The notes under the pieces were generated by a model, which worked only from the letters and a program-made list of their open reading frames with translations, was not told the DNA's origin and ran no database searches. Shown here piece after piece: positions 1 to 6,935 of a stretch of 6,935 bases of DNA (position 1 is its first letter; every line of letters starts with the position of its first letter). The position numbers were made by a program, and so were the translations under genes. This stretch comes from Deltaproteobacteria bacterium (GTDB lineage: Bacteria; Myxococcota; Myxococcia; Myxococcales; 40CM-4-68-19). The DNA lies in assembly GCA_005879095.1 (NCBI GenBank), contig VBLM01000141.1, forward strand, positions 1 through 6,935, in the 5' to 3' direction.

Positions 1-1
1 C

Positions 2-55
2 GGCACGATCAAGTACGCTGATGTGAAAGCGCTGATGGACGCGTCGATCAAATAG
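2..55 (+). CDS. C-terminal end of an unidentified protein (partial, runs in from the left edge)
   Basis: An open frame enters from the left edge and ends at TAG (53-55). It encodes GTIKYADVKALMDASIK. This tail is too short to assign a family. The pattern of a glycine, an aromatic residue and then an amphipathic helix loosely resembles the end of DsbA/thioredoxin-fold proteins, but that is only a guess. The stop lies 9 bp before the GTG of the rhomboid gene on the same strand, so the two may share a transcript. Another upstream gene in a different frame cannot be excluded from so little sequence. Confidence 0.5.
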   Translation, partial: GTIKYADVKALMDASIK

Positions 56-64
56 ACTCTGGGC

Positions 65-928
65 GTGCTGCTGCGCCTCGTTCACGATTTCCGGCGGGCG
101 ATGGATCTCTCGCTCGTCCTCGACCAGGAGGGGATCGCCCACGAGTTGCGCGCGATCTCCGGAGAGCAATGGACCCTGGAAATCGGCGACGCCGATGCCG
201 GGCGTGCCGAGGCCGCGCTGGCCGCGTTCGAGCGCGAGAATCCGTTTCCGGCCCGCCACGCGCGTCCGCAACCTGCTGCCGGGGAGGGCATCGCCGCCGG
301 CGTGATCTTCGGCCTCGCGCTCCTCGCGCTGCACGTCTGGACCGGCCCCGAGTCGGACAACGCCTGGTTCGCCCGCGGCAGCGCGGAGGCTGCGCAGATC
401 GTGCGCGGCGAATGGTGGCGCGCGATCACCGCGCTGACGCTGCACGCCGACGCCGGCCACGCCGCCGGCAACGCGCTGCTCGGAGGTCTGCTCCTCACGC
501 TGCTCGCGCGGCGGCTGGGGGCGGGCGTCGCTTCCTGGGCGATGCTGCTCGCGGGCGTCCTCGGTACGGTCGCCGCGGCGCAACTGATGCGGCGCCATTT
601 CATCTCGGTGGGGGCTTCCACTGCCGTCTTCGGCGCGCTCGCCGAGTTGGCTGCGCTGCAGGCCGCCGATCCGGAAGAGCGGCGGCGCGCCTGGATTCCG
701 CTCGGCGCGGGCCTTGCGCTGCTCGGTTTTCTCGGCTCTTCGAAGCACGCCGATCTGGCCGGCCACCTGTTTGGTTTCGCGGCGGGCGTGCTGCTCGGTC
801 TGGTGATTGCACGCTTGCCGCGCCTGCGCAGCACGCCGCTGCAGATCGCGCTGGCCGCCTGCGCCGCAGCCGTCCCGCTGGCCGCCTGGCTGCGCGCTTT
901 TGGTCATTTGACCAAATGGCCGTGGTGA
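65..928 (+). CDS. Rhomboid family intramembrane serine protease with a soluble N-terminal domain
   Basis: Predicted 287-aa membrane protease that cleaves transmembrane segments of membrane proteins within the bilayer. Residues 1-70 form a small soluble domain ([10 protein letters not shown] near 16-25, ending in a FEREN motif), as is common before bacterial rhomboid cores. The core runs from about residue 75 to 277 with about seven hydrophobic segments. In the first periplasmic loop GEWWR (115-119) carries the hallmark WR. H127, H132 and N136 have the same 5 and 4 spacing as GlpG H145/H150/N154. The nucleophile is S185 in GAS (183-185). The catalytic histidine is probably H234 in the last core helix ([10 protein letters not shown]), followed by a seventh helix near 259-275. 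The start is GTG 65; ATG 101 is an alternative that trims 12 residues. No strong Shine-Dalgarno sequence is visible for either. Substrate is unknown. The six codons F279-K284 are exactly a family A palindrome, so the extreme C-terminus may be an acquired extension. Confidence 0.9.
   Translation: MLLRLVHDFRRAMDLSLVLDQEGIAHELRAISGEQWTLEIGDADAGRAEAALAAFERENPFPARHARPQPAAGEGIAAGVIFGLALLALHVWTGPESDNAWFARGSAEAAQIVRGEWWRAITALTLHADAGHAAGNALLGGLLLTLLARRLGAGVASWAMLLAGVLGTVAAAQLMRRHFISVGASTAVFGALAELAALQAADPEERRRAWIPLGAGLALLGFLGSSKHADLAGHLFGFAAGVLLGLVIARLPRLRSTPLQIALAACAAAVPLAAWLRAFGHLTKWPW
899..916. repeat. Family A palindrome, copy 1 (inside the rhomboid gene 3' end)
   Basis: TTTGGTCATTTGACCAAA is a perfect inverted repeat with 8-bp arms and a 2-bp centre. 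Its inner 16 bases are the reverse complement of the copies at 4509 and 5095, so this is the same asymmetric-centred element in the opposite orientation. It fills codons 279-284 of the rhomboid gene exactly and ends 9 bp before the stop codon. Confidence 0.85.
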
Positions 929-959
929 CGGCGCGCCCACGATCCATACTGCGACGGCC

Positions 960-2834
<1,875 letters not shown>

Positions 2835-2902
2835 TCTCGGCGCGGGCAGGCAAGCGGTGGCTCGCCGTTTGTTGCTGCACCGCGCAGGCCGCAGGTTGTC
2901 GC

Positions 2903-3865
2903 ATGCGGTTCGGTTTCCTCATGGATCCGCTGGAGAAGGTGCGCGTCGATCACGACACGACGTTCGCGCTGATGCTCGAGTCCCGGCGACGCGGCATCGA
3001 GGTACGCGAGCTTCGGGAGGAGTGGCTCTTCTTCGCCGGCGGCCGCGTCCGGTCGCGGATGCGGACCGTCGACGTCGAGCGAAAGGCGGAAGCGCATTTC
3101 CGTGTACTCGCCGACGCCGACGCGCCTCTCGCGGACCTCGACGTGCTCTTCCTGCGCAAGGATCCGCCGGTCGACGTCGATTTTCTCCGCACCACGCAGA
3201 TGATCGAGCTCGCGCCGGGCCCGCTCTGGATCAACCACCCGATCGGCTTGCGCTCCGCCAACGAGAAATTGTTCGCGCTGCGCTTTCCCGACCTCGGTCC
3301 GCCGGCGCTGGTTTCCAGCGAGATCGCGCGGCTGCGCGCATTCATCGCGGCCGAGGGCGGCGACGCGGTGGTCAAGCCGCTCGACGGCTGCGGAGGGGAG
3401 GGCGTGGTGCGCGTGCGCGACGGCGACCCGAACTTCTCGGCGCTGCTCGAGATCGCAACCGGCGGCGGGCGCGTTCCGGTCCTGGCGCAGGCGTATCTGC
3501 CGGCGGTGCGGGAAGGCGACAAGCGCATCATCGTCCTCGACGGCGAGCCGATCGGCGCGGTGCTGCGCGTGCCGCGCGACGGAGAGCTGCGGGCCAACTT
3601 TGCCGTCGGCGGTCGCGCCGCGCGGGCGCCGATCACTGCACGCGACCGCGAGATCTGCCGCCGCCTCGCGCCCGACCTGCGCGCGCTCGGCCTCTGGCTG
3701 GCCGGCATCGACGTGATCGGCGAGAAGCTGACCGAGGTCAACGTCACCAGCCCGACCGGCTTCGTCGAGATCGACGCGCTCAGCGGACAGTCGCTGGAGG
3801 CGCGGGTGGTCGACTTCGCTCTCGCGCGCGCCGGTTTGCGCGGCCGCGCCGCCGCGGGTATGTGA
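2903..3865 (+). CDS. gshB: Glutathione synthetase (ATP-grasp)
   Basis: A 320-aa enzyme (EC 6.3.2.3) joining gamma-glutamylcysteine and glycine with ATP to make glutathione, in the cytoplasm. E. coli GshB is 316 aa and aligns over the whole length. The N-terminal domain starts MRFGFLMDP and holds LRKDPPVD (84-91). The central NEK (120-122) and KPLDG (158-162) give the nucleotide-binding lysines K122 and K158. The glycine-rich loop GCGGEG (162-167) follows. DKRIIVLDGEPIG (206-218) is typical of the family. Metal ligands D270, E278 and N280 (GIDVIG, TEVNVTSP) keep the spacing of E. coli D273/E281/N283. ATG 2903 is preceded by a weak AGGT (2893-2896). It follows glgB by 68 bp. The partner gshA is not in the window. 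Confidence 0.97.
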   Translation: MRFGFLMDPLEKVRVDHDTTFALMLESRRRGIEVRELREEWLFFAGGRVRSRMRTVDVERKAEAHFRVLADADAPLADLDVLFLRKDPPVDVDFLRTTQMIELAPGPLWINHPIGLRSANEKLFALRFPDLGPPALVSSEIARLRAFIAAEGGDAVVKPLDGCGGEGVVRVRDGDPNFSALLEIATGGGRVPVLAQAYLPAVREGDKRIIVLDGEPIGAVLRVPRDGELRANFAVGGRAARAPITARDREICRRLAPDLRALGLWLAGIDVIGEKLTEVNVTSPTGFVEIDALSGQSLEARVVDFALARAGLRGRAAAGM

Positions 3866-3867
3866 GC

Positions 3868-3885
3868 CCGGTGAACGCTGTTCAC
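3868..3885. repeat. Family B palindrome, copy 1
   Basis: CCGGTGAACGCTGTTCAC contains the inverted repeat GTGAAC-GCT-GTTCAC (3871-3885). The same 18 bases recur 32 bp downstream. The copy begins 3 bp after the gshB stop, in the 37-bp gap before the lipoprotein-like gene. It may be a transcription-factor operator half of a pair, or a dispersed palindromic element. Confidence 0.8.
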
Positions 3886-3899
3886 TTTCTCCGAGAGCG

Positions 3900-3917
3900 C
3901 CGGTGAACGCTGTTCAC
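3900..3917. repeat. Family B palindrome, copy 2 (overlaps the start codon of the next gene)
   Basis: An exact second copy of CCGGTGAACGCTGTTCAC, 32 bp (about three helical turns) after the first. Here the symmetry extends to GGTGAAC-GCT-GTTCACC (3902-3918, 7-bp arms). The GTG at 3903 inside it is the proposed start codon of the lipoprotein-like gene, so a bound protein or an RNA hairpin would cover that start. Confidence 0.8.
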
Positions 3918-4493
3918 CACGCTGCGGCAGCAGCGGTGCTCCTCGGCGCCGGCTGCGGCAACCAGGTCGCGAGCGCCACCTTCGATGGCGCCGTCCACGG
4001 CCTCTCGCTGCAGCCGAAGGACGCAATCTCGGCGCCGGCTACCGTCGCTTTCACCACCGGCTCGGCGCCGGTCGCGGCGATCGTGATCACCGACGCCGCC
4101 GGGCTCTGCACCAAAGTCAGCGCCAACCTCGAACCGAAGAGCTCGCTCGCGCTGTTCATCTTCCTCGCCGACGTGAACCCCTCGACCGGCGCGATCGAGG
4201 CTGCCTCCGGCACCGGAGCGTTTCCCGTCTTCGTTGTCGGCAGCGGCCCGGCGCCCCGTCATTTCTCCGCCGCCTCCTTCGGGGCCAACGACGCGGTCTG
4301 CAAAGAGATCGCCGCCGACTCGGCCGACGCGCGCTCCGGCTCGGTGACCCTCACCACCAACGGTGGCGGCGCGTACGCGGGCACGTACGACCTCACCTTT
4401 GACAGCGGCGATCGCGTGACCGGCGCCTTCCACACCGTCACCTGCCAGGGGCTCACGACCTACCTCGGCAGGTTTACCCACGACTGCGGATAA
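3903..4493 (+). CDS. Hypothetical secreted or lipoprotein-like protein
   Basis: A 196-aa protein of unrecognised family. The N-terminus is short and hydrophobic, and C18 in LLGAGCGN (13-20) suggests a lipoprotein signal. However, the lipobox is atypical (G at -3) and there is no basic n-region, so export is uncertain. The rest is rich in A, G, T and S with alternating beta-type stretches. Further cysteines at 69, 133, 181 and 195 could form two disulfides, which fits a location outside the cytoplasm. The C-terminal part (GTYDLTFDSGDRVTGAFHTV, then C181) reads like a beta-strand repeat common in myxobacterial surface lipoproteins; that resemblance is from memory. The GTG start at 3903 has a modest GAGAG (3893-3897) upstream and no alternative start nearby in frame. 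It follows gshB by 37 bp and converges on the cyclic-nucleotide-binding gene. Confidence 0.7.
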   Translation: MNAVHHAAAAAVLLGAGCGNQVASATFDGAVHGLSLQPKDAISAPATVAFTTGSAPVAAIVITDAAGLCTKVSANLEPKSSLALFIFLADVNPSTGAIEAASGTGAFPVFVVGSGPAPRHFSAASFGANDAVCKEIAADSADARSGSVTLTTNGGGAYAGTYDLTFDSGDRVTGAFHTVTCQGLTTYLGRFTHDCG

Positions 4494-4508
4494 GGCGGGT
4501 CCGATTCC

Positions 4509-4524
4509 TTGGTCAAATGACCAA
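4509..4524. repeat. Family A palindrome, copy 2 (convergent intergenic gap)
   Basis: TTGGTCAAATGACCAA, a perfect inverted repeat with 7-bp arms around AA. It lies in the 45-bp gap between the convergent lipoprotein-like gene (stop at 4493) and cyclic-nucleotide-binding gene (stop at 4539). It could form a short hairpin at both 3' ends, but no convincing T-tract follows on either strand. Confidence 0.85.
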
Positions 4525-4538
4525 ATCGTTCAAATCGC

Positions 4539-5042
4539 TCATCGTGGCTTTACGGGATCGAGCCGGATCTGCGTGCGTTCGTCCTCGTTCTGATCGGCCA
4601 CCTCGGTGATGCGGTTTCCTGCCCGCCGCAGCCTGCGGCAGAGCTCGCGGTTGATGTTCTGCAGCACCAACACGTAGCCTTTCACGTCCTCGCGATAGAG
4701 CTGGTACAGGTCGAGGTTGGTCAGCTCCCACAGACGCGCGTCGCGCTCGACCGCTACCGTAAACGGCCGCGGCTGCATCTCGATCAGCGTCATCTCCCCG
4801 AAGAAATCTCCCTCGAAAAACCGCATCAGCCGCACCGTCCCGCCCGATCCGCCGGCCTGATTCGCCACCAGCTCGCCGGAATGGACCACGTACATCGACT
4901 TGCCGGCGTCGCCCTCGCGGAACACCTCCGAGCCGGCCTTGTAGCTGCGCTCGACCAGCATCTTCACCAGCCGGTCCATCGTCTCCGCGGGCAGCCCCCC
5001 GAAGAACGGCGTGCGAGAGAGGAACTCCTTCAGCTCGCTCAT
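4539..5042 (-). CDS. Standalone cyclic nucleotide-binding domain protein
   Basis: A 167-aa protein consisting of one CNB (CAP_ED) domain plus a C-terminal helix, with no DNA-binding or catalytic domain. It probably acts as a cytoplasmic regulatory subunit responding to a cyclic nucleotide. The domain starts LKEFLSRTPFFGGLP (4-18), followed by the beta-roll (YKAGSEVFREGDAGKSMYVV, 34-53; SGELVA, 55-60). The phosphate-binding cassette is FFGEMTLIEMQPRPFTV (80-96), with G82-E83 and R92 as the expected ribose and phosphate contacts. The usual A/S-A after that arginine is P93-F94, which may shift ligand preference. The tail 112-155 is helical and charged, a possible partner interface. The ATG at 5042 has no Shine-Dalgarno sequence; a -10-like TAAAGT ends 6 bp upstream, consistent with leaderless translation. 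It is divergent from the coiled-coil gene. Confidence 0.88.
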   Translation of the reverse strand: MSELKEFLSRTPFFGGLPAETMDRLVKMLVERSYKAGSEVFREGDAGKSMYVVHSGELVANQAGGSGGTVRLMRFFEGDFFGEMTLIEMQPRPFTVAVERDARLWELTNLDLYQLYREDVKGYVLVLQNINRELCRRLRRAGNRITEVADQNEDERTQIRLDPVKPR

Positions 5043-5048
5043 GATCGG

Positions 5049-5054
5049 ACTTTA
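5049..5054 (-). promoter_or_regulatory. Possible -10 element for the cyclic-nucleotide-binding gene
   Basis: On the - strand TAAAGT (TAnnnT pattern) ends 6 bp before the ATG at 5042, and no ribosome binding site lies between. This is the spacing expected for a leaderless mRNA. No good -35 is seen, so the call rests on position and one short motif. Confidence 0.25.
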
Positions 5055-5088
5055 ACGCACCTGCGGCACTCCGGCGGCGAGCGCACGG

Positions 5089-5094
5089 GATAAT
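5089..5094 (+). promoter_or_regulatory. Possible -10 element for the coiled-coil gene
   Basis: GATAAT stands out in GC-rich sequence and ends 8 bp before the ATG at 5103, putting transcription start at or next to the start codon. No Shine-Dalgarno sequence is present. The family A palindrome at 5095-5110 would then cover the transcription and translation start. No clear -35 is visible. Confidence 0.3.
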
Positions 5095-5110
5095 TTGGTC
5101 AAATGACCAA
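5095..5110. repeat. Family A palindrome, copy 3 (across the coiled-coil gene start codon)
   Basis: TTGGTCAAATGACCAA, identical to and in the same orientation as the copy at 4509. The ATG of the coiled-coil gene (5103-5105) is inside it: the centre plus right arm read as codons ATG ACC AAG. A repressor bound here, or an RNA hairpin if the transcript begins upstream, would mask the start. Confidence 0.85.
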
Positions 5111-5645
5111 GGCGGACAAGCCGAGTGAGCTGGCGGAGGCGGCGCTGGCCCTGGACCACGAGCTGCGCCGCTTCGAGGACCTGGCCGCGCAGGCTGCTCA
5201 CGTCAAGCTCAACAGCGAGAAAAGCCTCGAGCGGGCGACCGACGATCTCACCCGCGCCGCCGAGAGTCAGGATCGAATCAACGCGCACGTGCAGAAGCTG
5301 GTCCAGGCGGTGGCCCAGGCGCGGCAGAAGCAGGAGTCCGACGCAGCCGCGCTGATGGCCCGCGCGCAGGAGATCGCCGGCCGCCGCAAGCAGTTCGCCG
5401 AGCTGCTGCAGCGGATGGGCGGCCTTGGTCAAATGGCCAAGGAAGTGCAGGAGCTGCTCAAGTCCGGCCCTGGCAACCTCGACGAGGTTCAGCAGCGCAT
5501 GCAGAAAGTGGCTGACGACGCCGCCGAGATCGGCCAGGCCGCGCAGTCCCATGAGATGGAAGACCTCGCGAGACAGGCCGAAACCGTCCGCCAGCAAGTC
5601 CTCTCGGCAAAGAACAAGGTCTCCCTGCTCGCAAAGAAGGGCTAA
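5103..5645 (+). CDS. Hypothetical coiled-coil protein
   Basis: A 180-aa, almost entirely helical protein rich in A, E, Q, K and L. Heptad-like spacing runs through about 8-98 (from LAEAALALDHELRRF to the KQFAELL region) and again through about 125-175. There is a hinge with G106, G107 and G109 and a second break at SGPGNLD (120-126). It has no signal peptide, membrane segment or cysteine, so it is probably cytoplasmic. A structural or scaffolding role is possible, but no function can be assigned. The ATG at 5103 lies inside a family A palindrome and has no Shine-Dalgarno sequence. A fourth, altered palindrome copy encodes residues 108-113. The gene is divergent from the cyclic-nucleotide-binding gene and shares a 60-bp promoter region with it. 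It ends 11 bp before a large hairpin repeat that probably terminates it. Confidence 0.75.
   Translation: MTKADKPSELAEAALALDHELRRFEDLAAQAAHVKLNSEKSLERATDDLTRAAESQDRINAHVQKLVQAVAQARQKQESDAAALMARAQEIAGRRKQFAELLQRMGGLGQMAKEVQELLKSGPGNLDEVQQRMQKVADDAAEIGQAAQSHEMEDLARQAETVRQQVLSAKNKVSLLAKKG
5423..5442. repeat. Family A palindrome, copy 4 (intragenic, one substitution)
   Basis: The element has 9-bp arms CCTTGGTCA (5423-5431) and TGGCCAAGG (5434-5442) around AA. The only mismatch is T5429 against G5436, which still pairs as U-G in RNA. Compared with TTGGTCAAATGACCAA, a single A-to-G change at 5436 turns an ACC codon into GCC, so the protein reads LGQMAK instead of LGQMTK at residues 108-113. Confidence 0.7.
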
Positions 5646-5656
5646 GGCTTCAAGCG

Positions 5657-5739
5657 CACCGCGGAGTCGCGGAGAGCGCGGAGGTTTTTTTGGAAAAACA
5701 AACTCCGCGAAACTCCGCGCTCTCCGCGCCTCCGCGGTG
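5657..5739. repeat. Large inverted repeat of GCGGAG/CTCCGC units, probable terminator
   Basis: Arms 5657-5683 and 5713-5739 are reverse complements over 27 bp with one mismatch (T5667 against C5729). Each arm is itself built of spaced units: GCGGAG at 5661, 5669 and 5678; CTCCGC at 5713, 5722 and 5730. An extra CTCCGC at 5703 lies in the loop. The loop also holds an inner GTTTTT/AAAAAC stem (5684-5699). The element fills the gap between two convergent genes. On + it is followed by T-rich GATTTTGCTTTT (5741-5752), so it can act as an intrinsic terminator for the coiled-coil gene. Repeats of this CACCGCGGAG type recur between genes in many environmental bacterial genomes, where they yield spurious HRGGAE-type peptides; that is recalled, not checked. 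Confidence 0.85.
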
Positions 5740-5750
5740 AGATTTTGCTT

Positions 5751-6935
5751 TTAGGAGACTGCGCGCAGCCGGGCCTGCCTCCGCGGCACCCGGACGACGA
5801 ATTCCGCTCCCGGCCCCGGCCGCACTTCCAGCGTCCCGCCCAGGCTCTGCACCACCCGCCACGCGATCGTCAGCCCGAGCCCCATCCCGCGCCCCGGCCC
5901 CTTGGTGGTGAAGAACGGCGTGAAAATGCGCGCCATCTCTTCCGGCCGCACGCCGGGCCCGTTGTCCTTCACCGTCATGACGACGGTCTCGCCCTCGACG
6001 AAGCCGCGCACCTTGACCAGCCCGCTCACGTCCGGCGCGGCTTCGATCGCGTTCTGCAGCAGATTCGTGACCACCTGGTTGAACTCCTCCGGCACGCACT
6101 CCACCGTCCCGTCGCCGGCAAACTCCGTCTCCACCTTCACCGCCCGCCCCGTCGCCGGCAGCACCAGCGCGACCGCCTCGCGCGCCGCCGCGAAGACGTC
6201 GTGCGGCCGCATCTGCCGCGAATACCCCGCGCGGCTGTACGACGACATCAGCTCCACCGTCCCCGCGATCCGCTTGATCCCGCTCTCCGCGATGTCGAAC
6301 AGCTCGCGCATCCGCGCCGCGGTCTTCGCCAGCGCGTCGTCGGACAGCTTCCCCTCGATCAGCTGCTGCGCATCGATCCGCACCCGCGCCAGCGCGTTCT
6401 TCAGATAGTTCAACGGATTGTTGATCTCGTGCGCCAGCCCGCCCGCCACGATCTCCAGCGAATCCATCCGCTGCGTCAGGACGATGTCCGCCGTCGTCGC
6501 CTGCGCCTGCACCAGCGCCCGCGCATTCGTCAACAGCTCGCGCGGCGAGAACGGCTTCGCCAGGTACGCATTGACGCCCGTCTCGAGCCCGAGCACGCGC
6601 GCATCGAGGTCGCCCTTCGCCGTCAACATGAGGATGGGAATGTGCCGCGTCTCCTCGGACGCCCGCAGACGCCGCGTCAGCTCGAGCCCGTCGATGCCCG
6701 GCATCATCAAGTCCGCCACGATCAGCGACGGCCGCTCCTTCAAGGCCATCTCCAGGCCCTTCAACCCGTCCTCGGCGGAAATGACCTTGAAGTGCGACCG
6801 CAGCGAGGTGTGCACGAGCCGGATGATGTCCGGCGTGTCGTCCACCACCAGCGCCACGTGCGGCCGCAGATGCTCGTCGATGTCCCGCAGCGAAACCCGC
6901 CGCTCCGTCGCCTCCGCGATGTCGAGCAGCCGGTA
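5751..6935 (-). CDS. Hybrid sensor histidine kinase, REC-HisKA-HATPase (partial, N-terminus beyond the right edge)
   Basis: Two-component kinase with a receiver domain in front of the kinase core. Residues are numbered from the codon at 6857. REC covers about 1-118: acidic D6 and D7, phosphoacceptor D49 in VADLMMPG, T79 and K101 in AKPF. HisKA contains the H-box LAHEINNPLNYL with H143. The HATPase shows the N-box NQVVTNLLQNAIEA (260-273), DNGPGV (298-303), an F-box FTPFFTTK (312-319) and GRGMGLGL (322-329). The kinase should autophosphorylate H143, and its activity may be set by phosphorylation of D49. A GTG at 6857 could start it, but the frame stays open for 26 further codons to the edge (helical, RLLDIAEATERRV), so upstream sensor or membrane domains are likely. 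Stop is TAA at 5751-5753. It converges on the coiled-coil gene across the 5657-5739 repeat. Partner regulators are not in the window. Confidence 0.93.
   Translation of the reverse strand, partial: YRLLDIAEATERRVSLRDIDEHLRPHVALVVDDTPDIIRLVHTSLRSHFKVISAEDGLKGLEMALKERPSLIVADLMMPGIDGLELTRRLRASEETRHIPILMLTAKGDLDARVLGLETGVNAYLAKPFSPRELLTNARALVQAQATTADIVLTQRMDSLEIVAGGLAHEINNPLNYLKNALARVRIDAQQLIEGKLSDDALAKTAARMRELFDIAESGIKRIAGTVELMSSYSRAGYSRQMRPHDVFAAAREAVALVLPATGRAVKVETEFAGDGTVECVPEEFNQVVTNLLQNAIEAAPDVSGLVKVRGFVEGETVVMTVKDNGPGVRPEEMARIFTPFFTTKGPGRGMGLGLTIAWRVVQSLGGTLEVRPGPGAEFVVRVPRRQARLRAVS

Noticed and set aside
82..834. Long antisense open frame opposite the rhomboid gene
   Set aside because: A shadow of high-GC coding sequence: Arg/Ser/Pro/Ala-rich composition with no domain, opposite a gene with clear catalytic motifs.
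2857..3906. Alternative-frame open reading frame over gshB
   Set aside because: Extreme Arg/Ala/Gly composition with no motif, whereas the gshB frame aligns along its whole length with a known enzyme.
3871..3917. LexA (SOS) box
   Set aside because: The Gram-positive type box is GAAC-N4-GTTC. These sites have a 3-base spacer, and the neighbouring genes are not SOS genes.
3882..4481. Antisense open frame opposite the lipoprotein-like gene
   Set aside because: Low-complexity Gly/Arg/Ala sequence. The + frame has a plausible signal, spaced cysteines and a sensible start. Since the + gene is itself unrecognised, this rejection is less certain than the others.
5650..6099. 149-aa antisense-frame protein ending in HRGGAESAE-like sequence
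   Set aside because: It is an out-of-frame reading of the histidine kinase that runs into the hairpin repeat; the tail is a translated repeat.

Overview
The window is GC-rich (roughly two-thirds G+C by eye), densely coding DNA from a chromosome. Nothing indicates phage, plasmid or insertion sequence. The gene content is a hybrid REC-histidine kinase, a standalone cyclic-nucleotide-binding protein, a lysine/alanine-rich coiled-coil protein and a cysteine-bearing lipoprotein-like protein. Together with the base composition this fits a Myxococcota-type (former Deltaproteobacteria) genome. That assignment is an inference from style, not from a marker gene.

Left half, + strand (1-4493): the last 17 codons of an unidentified gene, a seven-helix rhomboid intramembrane protease (65-928), a compact glycogen branching enzyme glgB (960-2834), glutathione synthetase gshB (2903-3865) and a short secreted or lipoprotein-like hypothetical protein (3903-4493). 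Gaps are 9, 31, 68 and 37 bp, so co-transcription is plausible, although the functions (membrane proteolysis, glycogen branching, glutathione synthesis) form no obvious pathway.

Right half (4494-6935): a one-domain cyclic-nucleotide-binding protein on the - strand (4539-5042) converges on the lipoprotein gene. It diverges, across 60 bp, from a + strand coiled-coil gene (5103-5645). That gene converges, across a large hairpin repeat (5657-5739), on a - strand hybrid kinase (REC-HisKA-HATPase) whose N-terminus lies beyond the right edge.

The most unusual signal is a set of short palindromes that the genes do not explain. Family A is the 16-mer TTGGTCAAATGACCAA: three exact copies (two on +, one on -) and a fourth with one substitution that would still pair as G-U in RNA. 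Copies lie in the last codons of the rhomboid gene, in the convergent gap at 4509, across the start codon of the coiled-coil gene at 5095, and inside that gene at 5423. Family B is CCGGTGAACGCTGTTCAC, present twice 32 bp apart just before the lipoprotein-like gene, with the second copy supplying its GTG start. A third, longer inverted repeat of GCGGAG/CTCCGC units separates the two rightmost genes. No stretch over 300 bp lacks a gene.
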